This document shows, in pieces, positions 1 to 9,111 of a stretch of DNA of 64,000 bases. The stretch covers positions 50,823 to 114,822 of the forward strand of contig JBBAAM010000004.1 in NCBI GenBank assembly GCA_041658245.1, in the 5' to 3' direction. A program made the translations under genes and the position numbers. This stretch comes from Fen-1258 sp041658245 (GTDB lineage: Bacteria > Bacteroidota > Ignavibacteria > Ignavibacteriales > Melioribacteraceae). How positions within the stretch are numbered: position 1 is the stretch's first letter; every line of letters begins with the position of its first letter. The notes under the pieces are model-generated. The model was given only the letters and a program-made list of their open reading frames with translations, searched no databases and was not told the origin of the DNA.

Positions 1-255
1 CTCATAATTTCCTAATTAATGCAATCCTTTGCACAAAATATATAATTATTTTCTTTTTGTCAAGTAAAAAAGTGAATTTATATTTTATCTGTTTGCAAAA
101 AAAAAATTATCAGTGAGAAGATGGTAAGTCAAGGGATCATTGCGAGATTATTGCTTGATTTTCAGATACTATTCCAAAATGGGAATTAAGCTAAAAAAAA
201 ACTTGAGCCTATAACTCAGAAATTGACTTCTGTTTCCCCTATAAAAATTTAGTTG
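1..255. other. AT-rich non-coding left edge
   Basis: No convincing gene or RNA is visible here. The sequence is rich in A and T runs, with no clear hairpin. It lies downstream of the minus-strand gene ending at 256, so it may hold that gene's 3' untranslated region. Confidence 0.5.
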
Positions 256-897
256 TTAAACGTAATAGTACATCATCCAAAAATGGCAGAAACTTCCTGC
301 CATAATAAAAAGATGAAATATTTCATGAAAACCAAATTTACCCGGATACGGATCAGGTTTTTTCATAGCGTAAATTATCGCACCTATCGAATAAAAAATT
401 CCCCCTAAAGCAAGCCAGACGATTCCTTGCACCTGCATCACTTTTGTTAAAGGATAAATTGCCGCCACAATCATCCAACCCATTATTAAATAAAGTGAAG
501 TATAAAGATAGCGGGGAGCGTTCAGCCAAAATATTTTCAAGAAAAATCCGCCGAGAGTAAATACCCAAACACTCGTAAGAATTGACCAACCCCAAATACC
601 TCGAATAGAGATAATACATATTGGAGTATTGGATGCCGCAATAAAAATAAAAATCATTATGTGGTCAATTTTTCGAAAGAGGATCAAGTTTTTTTCTGAT
701 AAAGGAAGCCAATGATATAATGTACTGATCGTGTAAAGCAAGATCATTGCACCGCCGAAAACGGAAAATGAAACGGTATGATAAATTGTGAATACCCCGC
801 TTGTACGCGTGAGAAGTGCAACTAATCCTATAATCGAAAAAATAATTCCGACAAAATGAGTAAGTCCGCTAATTGGATCATGAAAACTTTTTACCAT
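256..897 (-). CDS. trhA: Hemolysin III family (TrhA/YqfA-like) integral membrane protein
   Basis: This 213-residue protein has about seven hydrophobic segments, the usual size and topology of the hemolysin III/PAQR-like (CREST) family. Family signatures visible are an N-terminal HDPISGLTHF, a histidine in STLYHW, the KIDHIMIF segment and a C-terminal histidine pair in GFHEIFH followed by GSFCHF. These conserved Ser, Asp and His residues are thought to form a membrane-embedded metal site. The E. coli relative YqfA is linked to membrane energetics, and the hemolysin label is historical. The gene stands alone with no obvious operon partner. The family call is firm; the physiological role is not. 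Confidence 0.88.
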   Translation of the reverse strand: MVKSFHDPISGLTHFVGIIFSIIGLVALLTRTSGVFTIYHTVSFSVFGGAMILLYTISTLYHWLPLSEKNLILFRKIDHIMIFIFIAASNTPICIISIRGIWGWSILTSVWVFTLGGFFLKIFWLNAPRYLYTSLYLIMGWMIVAAIYPLTKVMQVQGIVWLALGGIFYSIGAIIYAMKKPDPYPGKFGFHEIFHLFIMAGSFCHFWMMYYYV

Positions 898-1040
898 AGA
901 GATTCACTTTGCACTTATGAATTGAAATTAGTCTCTATCAGCTTTGTAAGCCATCAGTATCACAGCCAAAACTGATTCAAATCGAATTGAAGTTGTATTA
1001 TTAAATCACATAATTGAACGACTCATAAGTACAAACTTAT

Positions 1041-1109
1041 TTCTTAGTCTTAATCGTTTTCCTAATTTGCAGCGATCCTTAAAATTAAAAGAATTAAGAT
1101 TAAGAAAAC
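1041..1109. repeat. Degenerate inverted repeat, 'cttaatc' family
   Basis: Arms at 1041-1061 (ttcttagtcttaatcg...) and 1091-1109 (gaattaagattaagaaaac) are imperfect inverted copies made of a cttaatc/gattaag heptamer. The same words form a similar structure at 40284-40369. It sits between the genes ending at 1142 and starting at 897, both on the minus strand, and may act in transcript termination. That role is inference. Confidence 0.5.
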
Positions 1110-1141
1110 CTATTTCGTTAAAGACCAAGTAATATTCCTTA

Positions 1142-3358
1142 TTAATTCTCCTGCAAAGCTTTCACTTCAATATTACTTTGACGAAGTCTGTCTGCAATGG
1201 TACGGGCTAATCGCTCAAAAAATTGTTCGCCGATTTCCGGGTGTTGTTTTACTACTTCAGAAAATTTTTCTCTTGAGAGAACATAGAGATCGACATCTTC
1301 AACAGCTACAGCATTTGCAGAACGGGTTCCTTTATCAAGGAACGACATATCTCCAAAAAAACCGCCTGTGGGAAATGTAATTAAATGATGACTCATTCCC
1401 TGCGATAACGGCAGAACAATCTTTACCATGCCTTTTCTAATAAAATAGATTTCATCACTTTCCTCACCTTTCTCGAAGATCAACTCAGCCGGTTTGTAAG
1501 TTTGCTCAACCATGCAATCATGGAGTTTATTTAGCGCTTGGTCTGAAATGTCTTCAAAAAACTCAAACTGCCTAACTGAAAGTGACTGCCCGGAAGCAAG
1601 GGAAACAACATTTTCTGTCTTCAAGATGTCGTCTTCAATCCATTCGAGTGCAGAGTCAAGATCATTAAAGAATTTAAGAATGTCAGTTTCTGTTAATCCA
1701 AGGTCTTTGAGGTAAGATTTAACATTCTGCCCGGTAGGTAAACTTAATGGAACAGAAGCAAATACCAGGTATCCTTTTTGACTTTTTACCCGCGCTTGAA
1801 TTTGTTTGAGCATATTTACAGCAGTATAATCAATTGACTGTACCCTTTTCATATCAAGCAAAATGTATTTGCATTTTTTCAGGAAAGGTTCTAATTCAGT
1901 AAATAATTGATCGGTTGTACCAAAGAATAATTGTCCTTGAAGCTCAACAACTATTGTTTCACTCCCTTTCAATTGTAATACTTCCAATTCATTTTTCAAT
2001 CTGATTTTCTTTGAGAAGAGCTGATTACCGAATACTTTTCTGCGGATAACCGATGACCTGATCTGTTCTCTGAGGAAAAGAAGAATCGCAAAGGCAATTC
2101 CTACACCAGAAGCCGCTATCAAACTCATACTAACGGCGGAAATAACAACTGCAACAATACAAAAGAAATCAAACCGTGTTGACTGATGTTTTAACAGAGA
2201 AAAACTCTTTTTATCTACCATACGAAAAGCAACTACCATAAGGATGCCAGCCAATGCCGAGAATGGAATCCATGCAACTAATTTTCCTAAAAGTAAAAGT
2301 ACAAAAAGAGAAGAGACACCAACGACAACACCTGACATTTGTGTTTTAGCGCCGCTATTCAGATTTACCAACGTTGCACCCATTGTTCCGGCACCCGGAA
2401 TTCCACCCACTAGAGCGGTGACGACGTTCCCTATTCCCTGCCCCAATAATTCCTTATTTGAATTATGCCGCGAATAGGTCAACGCGTCTAACACTACACA
2501 TGTTTTTAGCGTATCAATTGAAAGAAGCACTGCCAGAGTTATCGTTGGCACAATAACAAAACCTATCGCTGAAAAATCAATAGCGGGAAGCAGTTTACCA
2601 TTAGTGGCTATCGTGTTAATTATTTCTGAAAGCGAAGCTGAGATCGGTCCTATCACAAAAGAATTATGCTCAAGTATGGCTAATGCAGGATTGAAAATAG
2701 ACAAAGTTAAATAGGCTGCAATACCGCTGATCAAAGCAAGAATTGCCGCGGGTACTTTTTTTGTTAATCTCGGAGCAAAGAGCATTACCAGGATAGTTAC
2801 CGCTCCAACAAAGATACTTTCCCAACGAAAAAGATATAGTGAAGAAAGAAAAGTAGAGACCGTAACTTTTATCGGAATTCCTAAAAACTTTGGTAGTTGA
2901 CCGAAAAAGATAAGGACACCAACTCCGCTTAAATAACCTGCAACAACGGGATACGGAATGTATTTGATGAATCTTCCTCCGCCTAATTTTCCGATAAGCA
3001 ATTGCACTACGCCTGAGAGGAGTGAGACGATGGTAACATAAATTGGAATTGATTCAGGAGGGATTGTTCCTTTATGAAAAACTTCACTTACGAACACAGA
3101 CAACACTGCTGCGGCAGGCGCACAGGGCGCTGAGATCAATTTTTTTGTGCCGCCGAAAAGAGCGGCAAATAAAGCCATAGTGATAGTTCCAAGAATACCG
3201 CCGATGGCAGCTCTGCCTGAGAATTCAGCTCCTAATGGAGCAAAGATGATCAATCCGAATGCAATTGCCGATGGAATTGCGACAAGCATCGCCGCTGTGC
3301 CGCCTAAAACATCACCGAGCAAATTATCCAGAGAAACATTTTTATCCGGGCTTTTCAT
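1142..3358 (-). CDS. SulP-family anion transporter with STAS and cyclic nucleotide-binding domains
   Basis: The 738-residue protein has a SulP (SLC26-type) membrane domain over about residues 1-430, with the family's GGTKKLISAPCAPA-like region and many transmembrane segments. A STAS domain follows at about 455-560 (VVELQGQLFFGT, SIDYTAVNMLKQI), and a cyclic nucleotide-binding domain at about 600-735. The last carries a phosphate-binding cassette-like FFGDMSFLDKGTRSANAV, resembling the FGE...RSA motif of CRP-type domains. SulP proteins move sulfate, bicarbonate, dicarboxylates or other anions; the substrate cannot be read here. Adding a CNB domain after STAS suggests gating by a cyclic nucleotide. 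No cyclase gene lies in the window. Confidence 0.88.
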   Translation of the reverse strand: MKSPDKNVSLDNLLGDVLGGTAAMLVAIPSAIAFGLIIFAPLGAEFSGRAAIGGILGTITMALFAALFGGTKKLISAPCAPAAAVLSVFVSEVFHKGTIPPESIPIYVTIVSLLSGVVQLLIGKLGGGRFIKYIPYPVVAGYLSGVGVLIFFGQLPKFLGIPIKVTVSTFLSSLYLFRWESIFVGAVTILVMLFAPRLTKKVPAAILALISGIAAYLTLSIFNPALAILEHNSFVIGPISASLSEIINTIATNGKLLPAIDFSAIGFVIVPTITLAVLLSIDTLKTCVVLDALTYSRHNSNKELLGQGIGNVVTALVGGIPGAGTMGATLVNLNSGAKTQMSGVVVGVSSLFVLLLLGKLVAWIPFSALAGILMVVAFRMVDKKSFSLLKHQSTRFDFFCIVAVVISAVSMSLIAASGVGIAFAILLFLREQIRSSVIRRKVFGNQLFSKKIRLKNELEVLQLKGSETIVVELQGQLFFGTTDQLFTELEPFLKKCKYILLDMKRVQSIDYTAVNMLKQIQARVKSQKGYLVFASVPLSLPTGQNVKSYLKDLGLTETDILKFFNDLDSALEWIEDDILKTENVVSLASGQSLSVRQFEFFEDISDQALNKLHDCMVEQTYKPAELIFEKGEESDEIYFIRKGMVKIVLPLSQGMSHHLITFPTGGFFGDMSFLDKGTRSANAVAVEDVDLYVLSREKFSEVVKQHPEIGEQFFERLARTIADRLRQSNIEVKALQEN

Positions 3359-3860
3359 TTTCTATCTCCTATGCTATAATAATTAAATTTGAATAACAAT
3401 TCCAAGTAATTACATGCACTCTATCCTTTGTCACGCTTAGGCGTGATTGCCTCTTCTTTACGAGAGATGTTTTTCTCGCAACGTGCGCAGTGAAGCGCCA
3501 AGCTCGCTACGATTTTTCTTTTACGTTAGGCTCTTAGTTGAATTACCTAACCTGGTAAACCAGAACCAAAATTGATTTACGAACAAGGATTAACGATTTT
3601 AGAAGTTAGAAGATTTTGCCAACATCGGAAATCAAAATTCGTTAATCGTTATTCTTAATTTTTTTTTATTCTCTTGTAAATATCTAACCATTTTGTATTG
3701 AATATTTTTACTAACTATGTAATTTCTAACCTGGTAAACCAGAACCAAAAAATTTATTCTGTAAAGACGTTGCGCGCAACGTCTCTACTATTAATCTAAA
3801 AATATTCTGCCTGCCGGCGGCGGGCAGGCCAATTATTACACGAACTTTTTTGTTAAGACA
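3359..3860. repeat. Intergenic repeat island with palindromes and a 25-bp direct repeat
   Basis: No gene is supported. Visible units are: a hairpin at 3431-3446 (tcacgc/gcgtga); a hairpin at 3461-3478 (cgaga/tctcg); an exact 25-bp direct repeat at 3548-3572 and 3726-3750, each containing the palindrome ctggtaaaccag; an imperfect inverted repeat at about 3580-3655 (aaggattaacg...); a 28-bp near-perfect palindrome at 3761-3788 around gacgttgcgcgcaacgtc with one mismatch; and a GC-rich palindrome at 3809-3829 (gcctgcc...gggcaggc). Such mosaics are usual resting places for REP-like and MITE-like elements. Confidence 0.75.
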
Positions 3861-4092
3861 CTAACTCACTTTACGGAAAAACAAGCTGTTTTGTGGCTAA
3901 AGCCGGAGTTTTCTGTTTTATTTTCCACGACTTAAAGAGACTGTGTGAATATTCAATTAAAACCGTTAAAACGGTTTCCAATAGTCTGTTTTTAATCCAT
4001 TTTCCCACAGTTGAAACTGTGGGCTGCTAATTTTAACACAGCCTCTAAAAGTCGTGGCTACGCAAAGTTTAATTCTGCTTAACGTGAGTTAC
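3861..4092. mobile_element. MITE/REP-like palindromic element, copy 1
   Basis: A roughly 230-bp non-coding element. Outer ends are inverted: taactcactttac near 3862 and gtgagttac at 4084-4092. Inner arms are inverted too: ccacgacttaaagagactgt from 3925, and its approximate complement at 4035-4058 ending in aaaagtcgtggc. Between them lie two perfect hairpins, aaaccgtt/aacggttt at 3960-3977 and cccacagtt/aactgtggg at 4004-4023. The right end stops exactly one base before the stop codon of the hybrid kinase at 4093. A second copy begins at 63831. No transposase is encoded, so it would need one acting in trans. Confidence 0.65.
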
Positions 4093-7000
4093 CTAATTAT
4101 TTCTAAGCGAACTTGTTACTAAATCTATTAGTTCTTCCTTTTGATATGGTTTAGAAATATAGCCGGTGCATCCGCCTTTTAAGAATTCTGCTTTATCCTT
4201 TTCCATTGCATAGGCGGTTACCGCAATTATCGGTGTGCCGAGATACTGCGGCATTTTTACTATTTCTTTGACTACTTCCATTCCGCTCACACCTTCTCCA
4301 AGATTAATATCCATCAAAATTAACTCATATTTTTTTTCAGCGGCTAAAAGCAAAGCTTTCTCCACACTTTCGGCTGTGTCAACTCTACAAATATTTTTTA
4401 AATACAATTTTACTATGTGACTATTTACATAATCATCTTCAACACAGAGAATTAAAGGCAAATCTGCCGTTTCAACTTTCTCTTGTTTAGATTGAAAACC
4501 AGTATCATCTTTTGTTTGTATAAGTTCTTCTTTTTGCGGAAGAAAACTTACCGCAGGGAATTTAACAGTAAAAGTAGAACCAACCCCTAATTCACTTTCA
4601 ACAAATATTACTCCATGCATTAGTTCTACTGCTTTTTTGGAAATGGTTAACCCGAGTCCCGCTCCTTCAAAACTGCGGCTCAATCCTTCGCTCACCTGAC
4701 GGAATTCATCCCAGATAAGATCAATTTTATCGGGAGCTATACCAATTCCTGTATCTTTTATTTTTACATACAACCATGCCTTTTCATCGCTAACTTCTCT
4801 CCCGATCTCTACACTAATTTTCCCTTTCTTTGTAAACTTTATAGCATTATCGAGAAGATTATAGAGTACGCGGTTAAAAAGATGCTCCTCTAAATGAGCA
4901 TAAATATTTTCATCTTTTACTATGGTTTCTAATTGGAGACCTCTTTTTGCGATTTCTTTAGAAAACGGCTTAATACTATTTTTTACAAGGGGAATCACTG
5001 CAATATCTTTTGCGACCTCCTCAACTTTAACGGTTTCAGCTTCAGATAGATCAAGAATAAAGTTTAATGTTTCACTCAGCCTCTTACCGGAGTCAAAGAT
5101 ACCTTGTGACATTTCAATAAGTTCGGGTTCTTCAAGCTGTGAAGTAAGAATATCTGCGTAACCCATAATACCATTTAGCGGGGTCCTTAGTTCGTGACTC
5201 ATATTAGCAAGGAAGTTTGATTTTAAGCGGTTCATTTCTTCCGCTTTCTCTTTTGCGAAGATAAGTTCTTCAATCATCTTTTTCTTGTCGGTAATATCTT
5301 CTTTAACAGCTAAGAAGTGTGTTATTTTTCCTTCTTTATTTACCAATGGTGAGATGAGCGCCGACTCCCAAAACAAATCTCCATTTTTCTTTTTATCAAG
5401 AAATTCTCCTTGCCATTCTCTGCCTGAGAGAATTGTATTCCAAAGTTCTTCATAGAATTTTTGATCCTGGATTCCCGATTTTAAGATCCTTGGGTTTTGT
5501 CCGATTGCTTCTTCTTTTGAATATCCGGTTACTAAACAGAATTTTTTATTCACATATTCTATATCACCTTGCAGATTAGTAATAATAACTGAAGCGGGAC
5601 TTTGTTCAACGGCGAGTGAAAGTTTTAAGAGTTCTTCTTCTGCAAGTTTGCGCTCGGTGAAATCATGGTTCACACCCACAATGCCGATTATTTCTCCGCG
5701 TACATCCCGCAAAGGCACTTTTGCGCCAAGCAGCCAATGAATCTGCCCGTCTTTACCTACCAAACTGCTTTCCATATTCAGCAGCGGTTTACCTGAATGA
5801 ATTACGGATTGATCTTCATCGTTAAAACGTTTTGCTTCATTCTCGGGATAGAGATCAAAGTCTGTCTTTCCAATTACTTCATCCTCTCCATTCCTTCCGG
5901 ATAATTGAATTTCCGTTTTGTTGGCTAAAATTTTTCTTCCGTTAATATCTTTAGCATAGATGGCATCAGGAATAAAATCAATGATGGTACGCAAGAGAGT
6001 CCGCTCATTGGAAAGGATTTCTTCTGCTTGCTTACGTTCAGTAATATCGTTTAAGATGCCAACACTTCCGATCAAATTGCCGGTTTCATCCTTCCACGGG
6101 TATGAATGATCCGACAACCAGATTAATCTGCCATCTTTTGTCTTTACTTGATAATCAGCTTGCCATTCAGGGGTTTTACCATGTTCCCTGTCTGCAACAA
6201 TTAAATTGATATCAACCTTTTCAACATGATATCTGCTTATTTTAACAACTATATTTTTAAAACCGATTTCATTTAGTTCTTCCGGTGTATATCCTATTAG
6301 TTTTTCTATTGCATTATGAATATAATGATACTTCATTGTTGAATATTTAAGGTGGTACTGAACAGCGTTTGTAGCCTCAACTATATGCCGGTAAGATTCT
6401 TCGCTTGCTTTAAGGTCTTGTAACATCAACAGATTTGAAAGGCTGTCTGCCACACGTCTGCTGATCTCCTTAAAAAGTTGCCGCTCATCATTTGTCCAGA
6501 CCCGTGCGTGTGAACATTGGTGCATTCCGACAACCCAGGGTTTACCTACCTTGGGATAAATGGGAACCATCATCTGAGACTGAACGCCAAACTGCTCGGC
6601 TGTAACTTTGTTGATGGGTCTATCTGTCCCGGCAAGGTAAGTAACTACATCACTTAGTTCTAAAGCTTCCCGCAAATTATCAGCAATATCCGGAGACATT
6701 GGTATATCTATGTTCTTAGCATTGGCGCCAGGATATCCAGGTTTATACACTTCAACCGGAACGCGAAAAGACTGAGCATTGGGATCGCATGGATAGAAAA
6801 GCCAGACACGGTCGCAATCGAAAATCGAAAACACCGTGTTCACTACACTCCAGAGCATTGGTTCAACATCTACTTCCCTTTTTATATCACGATCAATCCG
6901 CTCCAGGCTTTCCAGAAAATGAATATATGCTTTGGTTCTCTCCTCTGCTTGCTTGCGCTCTGTTATATCGTTTACCATTCCCCGCACTATTGGCTTATCA

Positions 7001-8094
7001 GTGCCGTGAGTTCGGAGAGAATTGTTATACTCCCAAATACGTCTTTCACCGGTTTTTGTTTGAATTATCATAAGCCCATGTGCATATCCAATTGTTTGAA
7101 TCTTCTTCAAATAATCATTAAAGATTTTCCGATATTCCGGAACAATGATATCTTGCAAATTCATGTTTAATACTTCTTCTTGAGAATAGCCGGTAATTTT
7201 TAACGCAGCGCTATTTACAGAGAGAAGATTTCCATCCAAATCATGAGTGCAAATAAGGTTGCTGCTGTTTTCAACCAGATTGCGATAACGATCTTCGCTT
7301 TCCCGTGACGCTTCTTCAGCCTTCTTTCGTGCGGTTATATTTTCAACCGTTCCATCATAAAAAAGAATCTTTCCATTAGCATCGCTGATGATCCTTGCAC
7401 TTTCACGTACATAAAGAACTGTTTCATCTTTCTTGATCCACGCAGATTCTAAACCTATAACTTCACCATTCTTCTTTATTTGTTCATGAAAAAGTTTGCG
7501 TTCCTGTGAAGGTTCGAAGCCTTCTTTTTGAAGGTTCCTTTTGGCAAGTTCATCAAAAGAGGAATAGCCAAGCATCTTTATTAAAGCAGGATTAGCCAAA
7601 ATAATCTTTCCTGCCGGATTGGTTCTATAGAGACCAATAGTAGAGTTCTCGTAGATTGATCGAAAACGTTCTTCACTTTCGATAAGTTGAAACTCCGCTT
7701 TCTCTCTTCCCAAAATAATTTTCTTTTTTTCAAGTGCATCTTTTACCGCTAACGGCAGACGGGCAATGTGTTCTTTGATAATATAATCGGTAGCGCCGCT
7801 TTTCATACATTCAACTGCAACCTCTTCGTTTACAGAACCGGTTAAAAGTATGAATGGAGTAGCCGGACATTTTTCTAAGGTGAGATTTAAAGCTTGCAAC
7901 CCATTGAATTGCGGCATTTTGTAATCGGAAATAATTATATCTGGAGAAAATTTTTCCAGTTGATGCAGAAAATCTGCTTCAGTCTCTACAACACGGGACT
8001 GAAAGACAATCCCTTCTTTTGAAAGAGAATGCTTTGCAAGTTCTACATCTGTTTGTAAGTCTTCAACGAATAAGATTTTTATTTTGGCTACCAT
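4093..8094 (-). CDS. Multi-PAS hybrid sensor histidine kinase/response regulator
   Basis: This 1333-residue soluble protein has no transmembrane segment. Order of domains: receiver at about 1-125 (phosphoacceptor Asp near 55 in IIISDYKMPQ); two PAS domains at about 135-385; GAF at about 400-555; three PAS domains at about 570-940, several ending in the PAC-like DITERKQAE; HisKA with NMSHELRTPLNG near 963; HATPase with LLDNAIKFTKKG near 1078 and DTGIGI and GAGLGL boxes; and a C-terminal receiver starting near 1213 (LCVEDD, Asp near 1260 in LMDINLG). It should autophosphorylate on His and relay internally. Cytosolic cues are likely, but the ligands are unknown. The adjacent response regulator is encoded just upstream. 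Confidence 0.93.
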   Translation of the reverse strand: MVAKIKILFVEDLQTDVELAKHSLSKEGIVFQSRVVETEADFLHQLEKFSPDIIISDYKMPQFNGLQALNLTLEKCPATPFILLTGSVNEEVAVECMKSGATDYIIKEHIARLPLAVKDALEKKKIILGREKAEFQLIESEERFRSIYENSTIGLYRTNPAGKIILANPALIKMLGYSSFDELAKRNLQKEGFEPSQERKLFHEQIKKNGEVIGLESAWIKKDETVLYVRESARIISDANGKILFYDGTVENITARKKAEEASRESEDRYRNLVENSSNLICTHDLDGNLLSVNSAALKITGYSQEEVLNMNLQDIIVPEYRKIFNDYLKKIQTIGYAHGLMIIQTKTGERRIWEYNNSLRTHGTDKPIVRGMVNDITERKQAEERTKAYIHFLESLERIDRDIKREVDVEPMLWSVVNTVFSIFDCDRVWLFYPCDPNAQSFRVPVEVYKPGYPGANAKNIDIPMSPDIADNLREALELSDVVTYLAGTDRPINKVTAEQFGVQSQMMVPIYPKVGKPWVVGMHQCSHARVWTNDERQLFKEISRRVADSLSNLLMLQDLKASEESYRHIVEATNAVQYHLKYSTMKYHYIHNAIEKLIGYTPEELNEIGFKNIVVKISRYHVEKVDINLIVADREHGKTPEWQADYQVKTKDGRLIWLSDHSYPWKDETGNLIGSVGILNDITERKQAEEILSNERTLLRTIIDFIPDAIYAKDINGRKILANKTEIQLSGRNGEDEVIGKTDFDLYPENEAKRFNDEDQSVIHSGKPLLNMESSLVGKDGQIHWLLGAKVPLRDVRGEIIGIVGVNHDFTERKLAEEELLKLSLAVEQSPASVIITNLQGDIEYVNKKFCLVTGYSKEEAIGQNPRILKSGIQDQKFYEELWNTILSGREWQGEFLDKKKNGDLFWESALISPLVNKEGKITHFLAVKEDITDKKKMIEELIFAKEKAEEMNRLKSNFLANMSHELRTPLNGIMGYADILTSQLEEPELIEMSQGIFDSGKRLSETLNFILDLSEAETVKVEEVAKDIAVIPLVKNSIKPFSKEIAKRGLQLETIVKDENIYAHLEEHLFNRVLYNLLDNAIKFTKKGKISVEIGREVSDEKAWLYVKIKDTGIGIAPDKIDLIWDEFRQVSEGLSRSFEGAGLGLTISKKAVELMHGVIFVESELGVGSTFTVKFPAVSFLPQKEELIQTKDDTGFQSKQEKVETADLPLILCVEDDYVNSHIVKLYLKNICRVDTAESVEKALLLAAEKKYELILMDINLGEGVSGMEVVKEIVKMPQYLGTPIIAVTAYAMEKDKAEFLKGGCTGYISKPYQKEELIDLVTSSLRNN

Positions 8095-8139
8095 TATATA
8101 CCTTTTGGGTTTACAGCTTTGATATTAACATTTATACAA

Positions 8140-8197
8140 TTAGACAGCAGGCAATAGTAAAACATCACTAATCAAACTATTGCCTATTCGACCTAAA
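8140..8197. repeat. Degenerate heptamer inverted repeat, 'taggcaa' family
   Basis: Left arm 8140-8157 (ttagacagcaggcaatag) faces right arm 8178-8197 (ctattgcctattcgacctaa). The units read as variants of taggcaa with a 7-bp step. The right arm supplies the stop codon of the response regulator gene at 8193. Similar structures sit at 8656-8736 and 11761-11798. Confidence 0.6.
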
Positions 8198-8636
8198 TCT
8201 TCGGTAACTGATTAAGCAATAACCAATACATTCCTATTTGCTTTACTGATTCGACGAACTGATCGAAATCTACCGGCTTTTGAATATAGCTGTTCACGCC
8301 AAGTTTGTAACTTTCGATCATATCTTTTTCTTGATTGGAAGAGGTTAGAACAATTACCGGAATTATCATTTTTTCTTCATCACTCTTAAGAGTTTTTAAA
8401 ACTTCTAATCCATCCATTTTGGGTAATTTGAGATCGAGCAGGATAATTTTTGGTGCATCATTGGGTTTGCGTTGTTCAAATCTATTTCTGCAATAAATAA
8501 AATCGAGAGCATCTTGTCCATCATTTACCACGAAGATGTTATTAGCAATTCCGCTTTTCTTCAAAGCCCTTAAAGCTAACTCAACATCGGTCAAATTATC
8601 TTCAACAAGCAGAATATCTACAGGTGTTGCTTCCAT
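8193..8636 (-). CDS. Single-domain response regulator (Rcp1-like)
   Basis: A 147-residue stand-alone receiver domain. It begins DILLVEDNLTDVELALRALK, the acidic pocket and helix typical of regulators paired with phytochrome-like kinases, and has the phosphoacceptor Asp near 68 in IILLDLKLPK, Thr/Ser in VLTSS and Lys in IQKPVDF. No output domain follows, so it probably acts by protein contact or as a relay. The start has a good ribosome-binding site (aaaggaaat before atg). It lies between two kinase genes. By family precedent the partner is the PhyB-like kinase at 9112-11643. Confidence 0.92.
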   Translation of the reverse strand: MEATPVDILLVEDNLTDVELALRALKKSGIANNIFVVNDGQDALDFIYCRNRFEQRKPNDAPKIILLDLKLPKMDGLEVLKTLKSDEEKMIIPVIVLTSSNQEKDMIESYKLGVNSYIQKPVDFDQFVESVKQIGMYWLLLNQLPKI

Positions 8637-8655
8637 TTTGATTTCCTTTCTTTAA

Positions 8656-8736
8656 TTAGGCAGTAGGCAATAGGGAATAGGCAATAGTAAAATAGTTCTT
8701 CTACCTATTCTCTACTCACTATTACCTATTACCTAA
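8656..8736. repeat. Degenerate heptamer inverted repeat, 'taggcaa' family
   Basis: The left arm at 8656-8688 reads as successive 7-bp units taggcag, taggcaa, tagggaa, taggcaa, tagtaaa. The right arm at 8701-8736 reads on the other strand as taggtaa, taggtaa, tagtgag, tagagaa, taggtag. The two arms are tandem arrays of one heptamer in opposite orientation, separated by about 12 bases. Confidence 0.7.
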
Positions 8737-8965
8737 CTTTGAAATTAATGATGTTAACATTTTACTAATTTCTAGTATATCACTGAGAATTATTTCGGAA
8801 TCAATTTGTTTAAAATACTTTAATCTAATACATAATTCAATTTGCGTTTCTAATTCCAAAAGAGAACCTCTGCAATAGAAAGAAATCGCTTTTTCATATC
8901 TGTAATTTGATTTTTACAAATTTACGCATATTTGCATTTAAATAATATAACTAGCTTTGCGAAAA

Positions 8966-9045
8966 CAATGTACATCGAAGCGATAGCTTCGTTATAGATT
9001 TTATTTTTTATTTTCTTGTTGTCGAAGCTTCGCTTCGATGTACAA
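8966..9045. repeat. Long imperfect hairpin around 'gtacatcgaagc'
   Basis: Arm 8967-8991 (tgtacatcgaagcga then tagcttcg) is complementary to arm 9022-9045 (cgaagcttcgcttcgatgta...) with about one extra base in the left arm; the loop is about 30 bases. It lies just downstream of the kinase ending at 9112 on the minus strand, so it could serve as its terminator. It also resembles dispersed palindromic repeats. Confidence 0.6.
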
Positions 9046-9111
9046 TATTGCGATTCGGCGAATCTCTTTACATCTTCCATCATCCATCAACCATTTTATT
9101 TGCCTTCTTGC

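Larger units (their letters stand above)
8637..9111. other. 475-bp gene-free stretch between kinase and response regulator
   Basis: No coding potential is apparent. It contains the heptamer inverted repeat at 8656-8736 and a long hairpin at 8966-9045. Between them, 8740-8960 is plain AT-rich sequence in which I see nothing definite. The promoter of the response regulator would have to lie here if it is not co-transcribed with the upstream kinase. Confidence 0.5.

Noticed and set aside
898..1140. Riboswitch upstream of the hemolysin III gene
   Set aside because: No conserved riboswitch core is visible; only the degenerate inverted repeat.
8966..9045. Insertion sequence ends
   Set aside because: The arms face each other across only about 30 bases, with no transposase or target duplication.
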